Positions 54,899 to 64,000 of a stretch of DNA of 64,000 nucleotides are shown here, in pieces (the stretch's first letter is position 1; each line of letters begins with the position of its first letter). Both the position numbers and the translations under genes were made by a program. The stretch spans positions 3,410,001 to 3,474,000 of the forward strand of contig CAJFCV020000004.1 in NCBI GenBank assembly GCA_904066235.2, in the 5' to 3' direction. The notes beneath the pieces were generated by a model. The model was not told the origin of the DNA. It saw only the letters and a program-made list of their open reading frames with translations, and did not search any database. Origin of the DNA: Bursaphelenchus xylophilus (taxonomy: Eukaryota; Nematoda; Chromadorea; Rhabditida; Aphelenchoididae).

Positions 54899-56570
54899 TA
54901 TATACTTTGTAAATATTAATCATTTTGTCTTTTTTCAGATACCAGAACAAAGTTAAGGGCTTTCTAAGCAGTGATGCTGTAGAGAACAAAGACATTCCTT
55001 TTATGCCACTCCTGTAAACCTAAGTATTCTTTGTTTGGTTTACGAGAACCAAAACAAAGAGTGATGAGAGCGGTCACATCATTTTAAATTTCTTATAGTG
55101 ATCTTGAGGTTTGGAGTTGTAGGCTTTTTTGTAATTAATTTTAACTCTAAAGACAAAAAATGTATTTAGATGACTACAAAGGCAACAGCAAAAAATTGCA
55201 ACATAATACTAAATGGCTTCAAAGAAACTTTTAAATCTCGAAAACATGTCGTCCTTGCGGTTGAATTGGTGTTAAATCTCTAAATCATACCCCAAGTGCG
55301 ACACACAGATTTTGATGAAACTTTGACAAAAACTTTGAAAATTCATTCCGTAGGCATTCAAACGTTGAAAAGAATGGGACACTTTCCTTGCGAATTTTGG
55401 CACAAAAAAGTATCAATATAACTTTTACAGTACAGTCTAACGTCTCCTCCAAAAAAATCGCACGAGAATGACAAAGGCAAGGCAAACAGTGTTTTTTATA
55501 TGACAGCTCTCCGCATTTCATGTACTCTCTCGGCCGAAAAGAACGTTGAATATCTGGGCTGCACCTGCAAAGCGCGCGCTAAAATTTCCAGGAATTAATG
55601 TGCGGTCTTTGTTCAAAATATGTGTAAAATTTTAAAAAATCTGACCGTTACACTTGCCGTGCTTTCTATATTCGGGCTTTTCCACCTATAATATAAATAT
55701 ATATCCATATTTATGTCTGCCCTCAATTATGCATATCAGCCTCCAAAGAAGAGGATCGTATAGCCCTGCATGTTTTTTCACCTTTTTCCCCATTCTTTTT
55801 CGCCTTCAATATTCCGAAAAAACGGTCGAAACAAAAGACGCAGACGGAGAACCCTCTACTCCACATGGCTGCAAACCTTTTTGAACCCGTTTGAACCTGT
55901 GGGCCACAACATTTTTTTTTGCTCTTTCCTCTTTTTTTAGCATTTTATCGAGTCGGATGTGAGGGTCTCTAAAATGGCAGAGAGGTTTGGGGATATTTGC
56001 GGGAGCATTATAAATGAAAAGGGCAGGGAATTTGATAACTTACGGGGGTATTTTGGAACTAAATCATGCTTTTTTTGGGCCATTGTATTTCTTGTTTTGT
56101 ACAGAACTGTCTGATTTCCTGGGTAATGATAAATTCCGTCAAAATTCCTAATCTCCCAAAATTTTATTCTCTCCAAAATTGCAAAACATTTGCAATCCGC
56201 TTCCCGGAAGGTGCGTAGATTCGATGATTAGCCGAGATTTCGCCGCAGGACTTATCCTCATCGGGGTAAACAAAAATTCATTGTCCCATTTTTTTCTGCA
56301 GAAGCGGAGTAATCCGGCCTGAGGGGATTACAGAGTGAAGATCGCGAAAATAAATTCGCATTAATCCCGGTACTGTAACAGCGCGAAGTTTCCCTGCAAT
56401 TTTGATGGATAATCTAACTAATTTGGCATAATTAGCGAAGACTCGGAAGGGAGATTTTGCCCGATTGTTATTGAACTCTGATGTGGAAGTTTATGGCTTT
56501 TTTCTGACTTGATTTGGGCTTGTGACGTAGAATTTGTAGGATTTGGAGGTTTATGAAAAGCTTTGTTTTA
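54899..56570. other. 1.7-kb stretch without a supported gene
   Basis: Apart from a decayed family B copy (55288-55672), I see nothing. Small frames at 55937-56176 and 55654-55884 lack support. Confidence 0.45.
55288..55672. repeat. Decayed family B copy, nearly full length
   Basis: CATACCCCAAGTGCGACACACAGATTTTGATGAAACT at the left and AAAAATCTGACCGTTACACTTG at the right with several indels between. Clearly older than the other copies. Confidence 0.75.
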
Positions 56571-56819
56571 CAGTGACGAACCCGATCCAGTGGCAAAAAA
56601 ACGTACCATTCTGCATCCGGGAGGCATCAAAAATGTGGAAAAATGCTTCCCTCTGCAAAACTTCGTTTTGAAGGGCGCGCCCTTTCCCTTGCGAAAAGAG
56701 CGAGCGCGCTTTTGAAATCGGGAGTTTTTTCGCTTCGAGAGTGAAGCATTTTGCCACATTTTTGATACTTCTCGGATGCATAATGGTACGTTTTTTCTGC
56801 TGGATCAGGTCTCACACTG
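56571..56819. mobile_element. Family A hairpin element, copy 21
   Basis: CAGTGACGAACC to TCTCACACTG, TA on both sides. Confidence 0.9.
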
Positions 56820-56927
56820 TACAATAGCCTTAAATACTTAGCCACAAGTGCTGCGCTGACTTGATACGAATTGAAACTATGGTTTCTTAAAGCATGTTTA
56901 GGATAGTGCCTTGTTCTGATATATCTG

Positions 56928-57010
56928 TCTGTCGGGAATGAACACAATGTCACTGCGCCGATCGCGTCGCTAAAATGAAAAGCAGTTCGATTTTTTCACG
57001 ACACAACTCG
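56928..57010. repeat. Family G-like end fragment
   Basis: TATCTGTCTGTCGGGAATG followed by CACTGCGCCGATCGCGTCGC and AGCAGTTCGATTTTTTCACG. A related segment (GCATCGAAAATCGCGTCGCC, TTGCTTTTCATTTCAGCGAC) lies at 58165-58255. No matching right end was found next to it. Confidence 0.55.
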
Positions 57011-57083
57011 TTTTCTAGGTTTTCGAAGCGAGATTACATAACAGAGACCGGTAGAAACTGTCAGCGCAGTTTACCAAGAGTTA

Positions 57084-57239
57084 CACTGGGGGACATGATC
57101 CAGTGAAAAAAAACGTACCATTTTGCTTCCAGGAAGCATCCAAAAATATGGCTTGGAGAGGGAAGCATTTTGTCACATTTTTTTTACTTCCCGGATGCAA
57201 AATGATACGTTTTTTGCCACTGGATCAGGTCCTCCACTG
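57084..57239. mobile_element. Family A element, copy 22, internally deleted
   Basis: CACTGGGGGACATGATCC, then after AAATATGGC it jumps to the right arm (TTGGAGAGGGA), ending TCCTCCACTG with TA. Confidence 0.85.
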
Positions 57240-58387
57240 TAGAAGGTAAAAATTACTGTAAGCAAAAAATTAGATATGCTTTTCTGACATGAAAATTTTA
57301 CAAGATCCTTAGCTTGCGTTTTTTTGGGTAGATTTTTGATGTAAAACTTTCGTATGCATATTAATTTCTACCACTGAATGTTTGCAAATTTCTCTCCATA
57401 AAATTTTCCATTCATAATTTTGGTACTTGTCACGTACTTCCATCCTTTCAGCCCTACAAATAATGCATTACAAATTGGCCAAATCTCAAGTCCTATATTT
57501 TTATTTCCCCCTTCTCCGCTTTTTACTTTAAGTGTGGCATTCGAAATAATAAAAACTTTTTTGCAAAGAAATCAGCGTTTTGCACGGCAGCGGCTCGTTA
57601 TGTGAACAATTAAAGAACCTGTCAAACGCGGCTGTGTCTCGGCTATGAAGACGTTCAGAGGGGGAGGAGAGACTACAAGATGACAAAGAGATGTGATACG
57701 TTACGTTAAAAAGTGTGTAATGAGTAGAAGATTTACTATTTGTAATGATTTTGCAAATTAACCATTTAATTTTTTTTAAATTTTTTTGACAGATGACCAT
57801 ATACATATACGGTCAACTACAAGTTAAAATAGAAAATTATGATTTTCGAAATTTTTACAACACATTTTTACACATCTCACGTGTCTTTCAACCTCCAATT
57901 TTAGGGCTTCTGCCTTCTACCTCCAATTTTAGGGCTTCCAAAAGAACTTCAAAAAACCACAATTACATCATGCCATATGACTTTATTTGGCGTGTGTGGA
58001 AATTGCTGAATTATTTATTCTGTCATAAGACAATTGGAATTGGACGTAAATACATACAAGCGGGAGAGTCGGCAAACAAGGGTTCAGAAACGCAAAATGA
58101 CAAATTACACGCAGAACGCAAAACTCATTTTTGGTTAAGATTTTGTCGAGAAAATAATGGGCACACTGTCGCATCGAAAATCGCGTCGCCGCCTTGAAAA
58201 TGATAATTTTTTTGCGGCTATATCAAATTGCTTTTCATTTCAGCGACTCGAGTGAAAGTTTATGGAACTTCTGTATAACTAACTGACTAACAACGAAAAC
58301 TCTTCATAATGAAAAAATTCAGAGCCCGTAACACTCATTTTTAAGTGGCGGTGAACCTCTCTACAACAAAACCCTTTCAAAATTATA
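57240..58387. other. 1.15-kb stretch without a supported gene
   Basis: Holds a direct repeat CCTCCAATTTTAGGGCTTC (about 57892-57929, twice) and the segment shared with the insert in family A copy 10. Frames in this region have no support. Confidence 0.45.
58070..58255. repeat. Dispersed repeat shared with 23258-23350
   Basis: GAGTCGGCAAACAAGGGTTCAG, CGCAAAATGACAAATTACACG and CATTTTTGGTTA occur here and, in reverse complement, at 23270-23340. Possibly a non-autonomous element whose ends resemble family G. Confidence 0.6.
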
Positions 58388-58638
58388 CAGTGGAGGACCT
58401 GATCCAGTGGCAAAAAACGTACCATTTTGCATCCGGGAAGTATCAAAAATGCAGCAAAATACCTCCCTCTTCAAGTTAAAAAACTCCGATTTCAAATACG
58501 CGAACACTCTTTTTTGTGAGTAAAGGACGCGGTTTTGAAATCGGAGTTTTTTCACTGGGAGAGAGAGGCATTTTGCCACATTTTTGATACTTCCCGGATG
58601 CAAAATGATACGTTTTTTGCCACTGGATCAGAGGTCCC
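58388..58638. mobile_element. Family A hairpin element, copy 23
   Basis: CAGTGGAGGACC; the right end reads GGATCAGAGGTCCCTC without CACTG. Confidence 0.87.
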
Positions 58639-58747
58639 TCTCTTATTTCCTCTCCACAGACACGCGTTTCGGCCAAATTGACTTTTTTCTTGCAACGTGC
58701 AGAGTCCAAGACAGGATAAAACTTGTTCCGAACGGTAGAGTGGAAAA

Positions 58748-58993
58748 TGGGGGACCAGTGGCAAAAAAACGAGCCATTTTGCATCCGGGAAGTATCAAAA
58801 ATGCGGCAAAATGCTTCCCTCTTCAAATGAAAAAAACTCCGATTTGAAAAGCGCCACTCTTTTTTATGAGGGTAAGGGCGCGTTGTTTAAAACGGAGTTT
58901 TTTTAGTTGGAGAAGGAGGCATTTTGCCACATTTTTGACACTTCCCGGATGCAAAATGATACGTTTTTAACCACTGGATCAGGCCCCTCATTG
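58748..58993. mobile_element. Family A hairpin element, copy 24
   Basis: GGGGGACCAGTGGC to AGGCCCCTCATTG; left end shortened. Only 110 bp from copy 23. Confidence 0.85.
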
Positions 58994-59846
58994 TTCGTTT
59001 TGTAGTCGCTTGCCATTCGTTTACACACTCGATTCACTTTGGTTGGCTGTGTTTTCGACAGTCTCACCTTCTTAAACTTTTGCCAATGTCACTTGGCAAT
59101 TTCCGAACTCCGCATGCAAATTTGTCGCGACACCGCCCTCCCAACATTTCCCCACAACACTTCACGTACCCGTCTCTCGCTGTAATGTACTTGCGTAACC
59201 ATGGGGAAATTTGCGGTAGTTTTTGGAACACCCATATTCGTCTCGGCCCTGAATGGGTACGCGAAAAGGAGGGGAAATTAGGATGGTAAGTGAAGCGTGA
59301 GAAATTTAAATGTGGGAAGAGTGTATTCCCCGCCATTTTCCGCCGGGATATACATCTCCCAACATCCTGCGAGATGGATGACATAACATATGGGTACATT
59401 ACATGTCTGAATACCCGATCACGACGGGCTGTGTGACGAGGGGAATTGGTAAATGGGGTAAATAAATAATTGTTTTTTCCGATTTTTCTGAAATTTTGCG
59501 TGCATATTTCTACATGGCCCAGATTTTTAGTACTGTAAATTTTAGCTCTTGCTTTGCATTCAAGGATGTTTGATCTAAAGAAGACCGTTTTTGCGCTTGG
59601 AAATTTTTTTTGAAGAAGCATTGCACTTTGCACGCCACATTATTTGGCACGTCATGTTGATTTCGAATCTTCAATTTGCAAAAATTTTTTTTGTCTGTCG
59701 ATTCTCTGCCTATTTTAACTTATTCGCACTAATCGCATGTAAAATATCCTGGGGTGTATCAGTTGGGATTCCATTGTCTGTTCAGTATTGGGTCTTTGCG
59801 TCACAGGTCATTTAAAATCGCCTTTTCAAAATTGCGGGTCCATCTA
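58994..59846. other. 850-bp stretch without a supported gene
   Basis: An open frame of 189 codons (59633-59064, minus) spans it, but its 5' part covers a decayed family B scrap (59480-59590: ATTTTGCGTGCATATTTCT, TAGCTCTTGCTTTGCATTC), so I do not call it a gene. Confidence 0.45.
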
Positions 59847-60062
59847 TTGGGTTGTGCAATAAGTTCGTGCAATTTTTTTATTGCTTTGTTTTACAAGGAT
59901 TGTTTGTTGTTTGGGAAAGGGCGTATATTTATTTGATACAGTTTTCTCTCCTCTACAAAACTGTGCTTTTAATTTTTTTCGAAAATTTAATTTTTTATTA
60001 TTTTTTGGGCTTACAAATGAACCATCCAGGAAAAAATTGCACGAACTTACTGGACGACCCAA
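59847..60062. mobile_element. Mariner-like miniature element
   Basis: TTGGGTTGTGCAATAAGTTCGTGC at the left and the complement of TTGGGTCGTCCAGTAAGTTCG at the right, with TA on both sides (59845-59846, 60063-60064). This terminal sequence is of the mariner type known from many animals. The 215-bp length leaves no room for a transposase. Confidence 0.85.
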
Positions 60063-61961
60063 TATATGAGAATGGGGCGTGCAAGTGGTCGTTTGTAGGG
60101 CCATTTTAGTTGGTGATCCCATCTTTGTTCATCGCGTGTTAGCTTTTTCAACAGTAATCTTTAAAGTTGTTTTATTTGGCGCTCGCTCTGACACATTGAT
60201 AGCCTCACATTGAACCCTCCAATTTATTTTGTACATGATTACAGTTTTATTCGCCAAAAAAATTCGACAATTCTTTCATTACTCTTCTCAAAGAAACCGT
60301 CTCGCCTTTTTAATTGTAACGCAATACCATTCATTTTTACGACCGTGAATGCAAAAACGCATTTCGTGCAAAAAACAAAACAATTCTCCGTTTTCTCCGA
60401 CCAAAGGTTCGTGTTTTTTACGTGGTGTCTGAATTGGAATTTTAAAAATTAATGTTAATGTTCTGTTCAAAAAAAACAAGATTTTTTGAATTTTTATTCT
60501 CAGAAGTTTTTTTGTGGGGTCATTTGCAAGACATTCTCCCAGACGGAGATCTCAAGAATCTGGATAAAATTTTCCAAAATTTTGCCCGCTAATCCACAAA
60601 TTGCAAATGATATCAAATCCCGGTCGCCATGGCGAATGCAGCTTACATTTGCGATGTAATCATGTGCCAAATATTTTAATCCAATTGCAGAAGAGATGAA
60701 AAAAAATTGAAATGTGTGTGGATGAGTAATAAGAATACTGTAACTTTAATTGAATGTGCGTTTCGGGATTACTACTGTTCTTTTATAAATGTGACCGGAA
60801 TAGCATGTGATTTTATAGGAAATTCTGGAAAAAAGAGTTAAATTTTACTTGGCGTTTAGTGCTAGAGGAAAGTCAGGTCTTAAAAATTCTTTTCAGAAGA
60901 GAGAGTACATGAAATAAAGAGCGCAGGTGAGAGAAAGCTCGTTTTTGGCCATTTATTTTCGATTTTTTGCGCAGCAATTTCTTTGTTTATGAGCCATTTC
61001 TCGCCTCAAAATTCCCGCCATTTTCTGCAAAACGCGATCCTGGGATATAAAAAAAGATGCAGTTTTCTCATCAACATCAATTTTTAGTCATCTCCAGATG
61101 CATATTTAACACCATTTGAGCCTTATCCCTCCAATTTGCCGCTCTGACGTATCTCCTCAATCTTCTTCAATTTCCATTCTTCTTTGCCCTTTTATCCTTG
61201 CAAAATCTGCGCCTACTTCAAGGTTCATGTCTTCCAGCAATTTCCCCCCGCTCCACCCAACTTCTCGTATTGCGCGAAAGAAGCGGCGGACGCGGGCGTA
61301 TGTATAATGAACACCGGGGCCTGCAATCCATAATGAGTGGAAGGCGTGAAATTAGAAGGCATGGGCCCGGAGGGCACGTCGCGAAAAAAGAGTGTGAAAA
61401 TATTTCTCCTCGGGGCCAAATCTCCTTCACACTCGGGCGGCTTTTTCCTCCTGCGAGGCCTTACCTCGCCGGCAGCAAAGGCCTTGGCTTCGGCCGCCTT
61501 CGGCGGGGAGCAAGCGGCCCGGATACGTTGGAAAGGAGACGAACGGAGGTCCCAGTTTTTGCATAATTCGGTTAGATTCTTGCTGGAGAACGCTCGAATC
61601 TGCACGGAAAGAGGAGAGGGATATGGTAGGGCGGGATGACAGGAAATTGATGGTTTCAGATTTTTTCGGTGCTTTAGGCTATTCAAAAAGCTGTTGTGGA
61701 ATCGGCAACGGCTTGTTAATAAAGCATGGCCCTTAATTGTTATCGTAATTATCCAAAACGTCTTTATTTTTGACTTTTAGCCAAAACTTGAACAACTTTT
61801 TTATTTAACTCCGCATGTTGCCCCCTAGATTTATATCTGCCTATTTCTTAGTATTCTGGCAGTAATTTTGTTCATTGGCTATGGTAGACGTAAATTCTAA
61901 GGCCTGTTCTTTATTACGCACTATTTCAACCACTCCGTTAGCCCTCAACTTCAGCAACATA
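60063..61961. other. 1.9-kb stretch with a GC-rich island and no firm gene
   Basis: At about 61200-61650 the base composition becomes GC-rich and long frames overlap on both strands (153 codons minus, 122 and 100 plus). I found no motif, signal peptide or splice set that selects one. A short family B relic (AGAGAGAGTACATG) lies near 60896. Confidence 0.4.
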
Positions 61962-63490
61962 CAGTAGCTGCCAAAAAACTGTCAATTTTTTTGTTTTTTG
62001 TGTAACTCTGCTCAACGTGGACGGATTTTAACGAAACAAATACCATTCTGTAGAGAATTACTGCTGTTATCTAATGGTGTAGCGGTTGGAGCGATTTTAC
62101 ATCTTAGTGTGTAACAACTGTCGATGTAAAATTTTCGGAAAGACAAAAAACTGTCAATTTTTCCAAAAAAATTTTACCGCTTGCATACGTCGCGGCAAGT
62201 CATGGGTTTATACATTTCGATTTTTAAATAAAGTCCCACTGTACATAATTAACCATCAAAGGGAGCCAAGAAAGTTAATTTAGTAGACCTTTTGGTGGTC
62301 CCAAGTTCGATACCCCAAAACATGACGTTTAAGAAAAAATCGATTTTTTTCTTTGACTTAGCATTAATGCAATGCCTTGCAGTAGAAGTTAGACAACCTA
62401 CAATTAAAATATAACAATGATCGGAGCCTAAATGTAAGTCTACGGACTCCATTTGACATTCAAGTTTTTCTGGCAGTAGATGTACCGTGGAACTTCAGCC
62501 CGGGTGCTTCCGCACACACCTCTAATCGTAGTTCCAAAGCGGCAGAAGGCACCCATGTTAACAGTGAACAGTTTAGAACCGCTACCGCGCCAGGCCCGTA
62601 CTTTGCGCGTAAAATAACAAGCTCCTAAATGGAATTTTTGAAGAAAAATTGTTGTCTCGATTTTCACTCTCCATAGGATGGAAATAACCCAGCGTAAGGA
62701 CAAGCAAGATGTTGTCCCATACATTTACAGCCATTCCTGACATTTCTAACGTAATTTCACTCCCTCTAACGTGTTTCTAAAGTCTTAAGCTGACTTGCAA
62801 GTTTCCTCAAAAAATTTTTTTTGTTAATGACAACATAACCCTCCGTAATTCTTGTGTGACTTGCATCGCCGTCCTACAAATGCCCATAAAATGCTTCTAG
62901 AACATCTGTGATCATGTATTGATAAAACATTAGCAAGTTGTTACAAAGGCGGGGGCAACAAGGCCAAGTCTCTACAGAAACTCGATTACCGGAGAAACTT
63001 GAATGTCAAGTGGAGTCCGTAGACTTACATTCAGGCTCCCAATCATTGTTATATTTTAATTGTAGGTTGTCTAACTTCTACTGCAAGGCATTGCATTAAT
63101 GCTAAGTCAAAGAAAAAAATCGATTTTTTCTTAAACGTCATGTTTTGGGGTATCGAACTTGGGACCACCAAAAGGTCTACTAAATTAACTTTCTTGGCTC
63201 CCTTTGATGGTTAATTATGTACAGTGGGACTTTATTTAAAAATCGAAATGTATAAACCCATGACTTGCCGCGACGTATGCAAGCGGTAAAAAAATTGACA
63301 GTTTTTTGTCTTTCCGAAAATTTTACATCGACAGTTGTTACACACTAAGATGTAAAATCGCTCCAACCGCTACACCATTAGATAACAGAAGTAATTCTCT
63401 ACAGAATGGTATTTGTTTCGTTGAAATCCGTCCACGTTGAACAGAGTTACACAAAAAACAAAAAAATTGACAGTTTTTTGGCAGCTACTG
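61962..63490. mobile_element. Element F: 1.53-kb transposon with ~510-bp terminal inverted repeats
   Basis: Ends CAGTAGCTGCCAAAAAACTG and the complement, TA on both sides (61960-61961, 63491-63492). Arms 61962-62473 and about 62980-63490 match closely with scattered differences (e.g. CTGCTGTTATCTAATGG against the complement of CCATTAGATAACAGAAGTA). The core of about 500 bp contains a two-exon peptide gene whose stop codon and last codons lie inside the repeat arm. Same end type as element E. Confidence 0.88.
62440..62743 (-). CDS. Candidate secreted four-cysteine peptide inside element F
   Basis: Two exons: 62743-62668 and 62624-62440 (stop TAG), with a 43-bp intron (donor ATGGAGA|GTGAAA, acceptor CCATTTAG). 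Sum 261, 86 residues. The N-terminus (MSGMAVNVWDNILLVLTLGY) is a plausible signal or anchor sequence. The mature part is basic with four cysteines (ACYFTRKVRAWRG, AFCRFG, GVCGS, YCQKNLNVKWSP). Family not recognised. The last codons (NLNVKWSP and stop) lie in the inverted repeat; the opposite arm carries the same end behind a different upstream part (frame CYKGGGNKAKSLQKLDYRR). Support rests on splice phase and signal sequence. Confidence 0.42.
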
Positions 63491-64000
63491 TATTCACCAA
63501 GTCACTTCCACCCTTCGAAAGACAATTTATAAAATTTTCGTGACGTTCTGAACGAACTACGCCGCAAAAACAAACTATTGATACATTTAGTGCAATTTGC
63601 TTTTAGTTTTAGTGAAAAACTTGTTTCCGGGTTTGGAGTATTTGCCTTAATTTGACCTTTATATTCTACATGCCAAAAAGCAAATTTTTTTTTATTTTTT
63701 GGATAGAAGTGATGATGGAGGGGAAATTAAGGCAATAAGGGCATTTTTGAAATTACTTTAGTGCTATTAGGTTATTTAGAAAACATGAATTAGAGGCTAG
63801 TTTATTTGGTGTTGCAAAAATCGCAAAAATTTACATTGCACTTGGTTCTTAGTGCAAGGATTTGAGATTTTTCATCCAATTGGCTGGATTTTCAATTTTT
63901 TTCGGTTTTATAACATGCCTCGCGTTTTGCCATTACTGTCAGCCGTATATATCAGCATTTGTATCTTCCAAAATTTTTGAATTTCCTGTTTTCCAACCAA

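Noticed and set aside
59064..59633. 189-codon minus-strand frame
   Set aside because: Runs through a decayed family B segment and has no recognisable domain.
62060..62320. tRNA-promoter-like boxes in the arms of element F (GGTGTAGCGGTTGG and GTTCGATACCCC)
   Set aside because: The spacing is about 230 bp and no cloverleaf can be drawn. It could be a relic but does not support a tRNA or SINE call.
1..64000. rRNA, tRNA, snRNA, SL RNA genes or CRISPR arrays
   Set aside because: I looked for 5S, U1, U2, U4, U5, U6 and SL1 core sequences and for cloverleafs by eye and saw none. A covariance-model scan would be needed to exclude them. The direct repeats present are minisatellites, not CRISPR.

Overview
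The window looks like nematode nuclear DNA. Intergenic sequence is AT-rich, protein genes are split by introns (many only 34-120 bp) with GTAAG donors and TTTCAG/TTTTAG acceptors, and several genes have a bare splice acceptor just before the ATG with no visible upstream exon, as expected for spliced-leader trans-splicing. Gene families (CLN3, transketolase, WDR82, lysine-ketoglutarate reductase/saccharopine dehydrogenase, ShKT proteins, CS-alpha-beta peptides) fit a nematode. I cannot name the genus. All exon models were built by hand; for every multi-exon gene the exon lengths and phases sum to a multiple of three, which is the main internal check.

Layout. 1-82: start of an unknown minus-strand gene. 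824-3686: CLN3 (-). 3.7-12.1 kb: no recognised gene, several transposon copies and a tandem repeat. 12.1-12.6 kb: small secreted protein (-). 13.07-18.17 kb (-) and 19.45-23.82 kb (+): two divergent head-to-head genes with the pepsin (A1) fold whose catalytic motifs are broken. 24.04-25.77 kb: serine-rich protein (-). 28.7-31.5 kb: transketolase (-). 36.35-37.98 kb: WDR82 (-). 38.38-39.84 kb: secreted triple-ShKT protein (-). 45.8-50.9 kb: AASS (+). 50.9-53.3 kb: three minus-strand secreted CS-alpha-beta (defensin-type) peptide genes. 53.3-64 kb: two large inverted-repeat elements and more miniature elements, no recognised housekeeping gene.

Mobile DNA dominates the rest and can be sorted by target duplication: family A, a ~245-bp near-perfect hairpin with TA duplications (about 24 copies); family B, a ~445-bp element with CAGGGG/CCCCTG ends and 3-bp TWA duplications (PIF/Harbinger type, about 13 recognisable copies plus relics); family C, a ~537-bp element built of TTGCGGGCA units with exact 8-bp duplications (two copies); one hAT-like miniature element; one mariner-like miniature element; a short TCAGTCTGTCGG element; and three 1.5-kb elements with 400-500-bp terminal inverted repeats (D 16.0-17.5 kb, E 53.3-54.9 kb, F 62.0-63.5 kb). 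Most large introns are large because they hold a copy of A, B or C.

The most interesting points are: (1) the three long-inverted-repeat elements each carry a different unique core, and two cores contain a small two-exon gene predicted to encode a secreted peptide; (2) the divergent pair of apparently inactive aspartyl-protease genes; (3) the CS-alpha-beta peptide cluster, in which one member has lost the last two cysteines where it runs into the AASS 3' end; (4) family C, a repeat-built element not obviously matching a textbook family.
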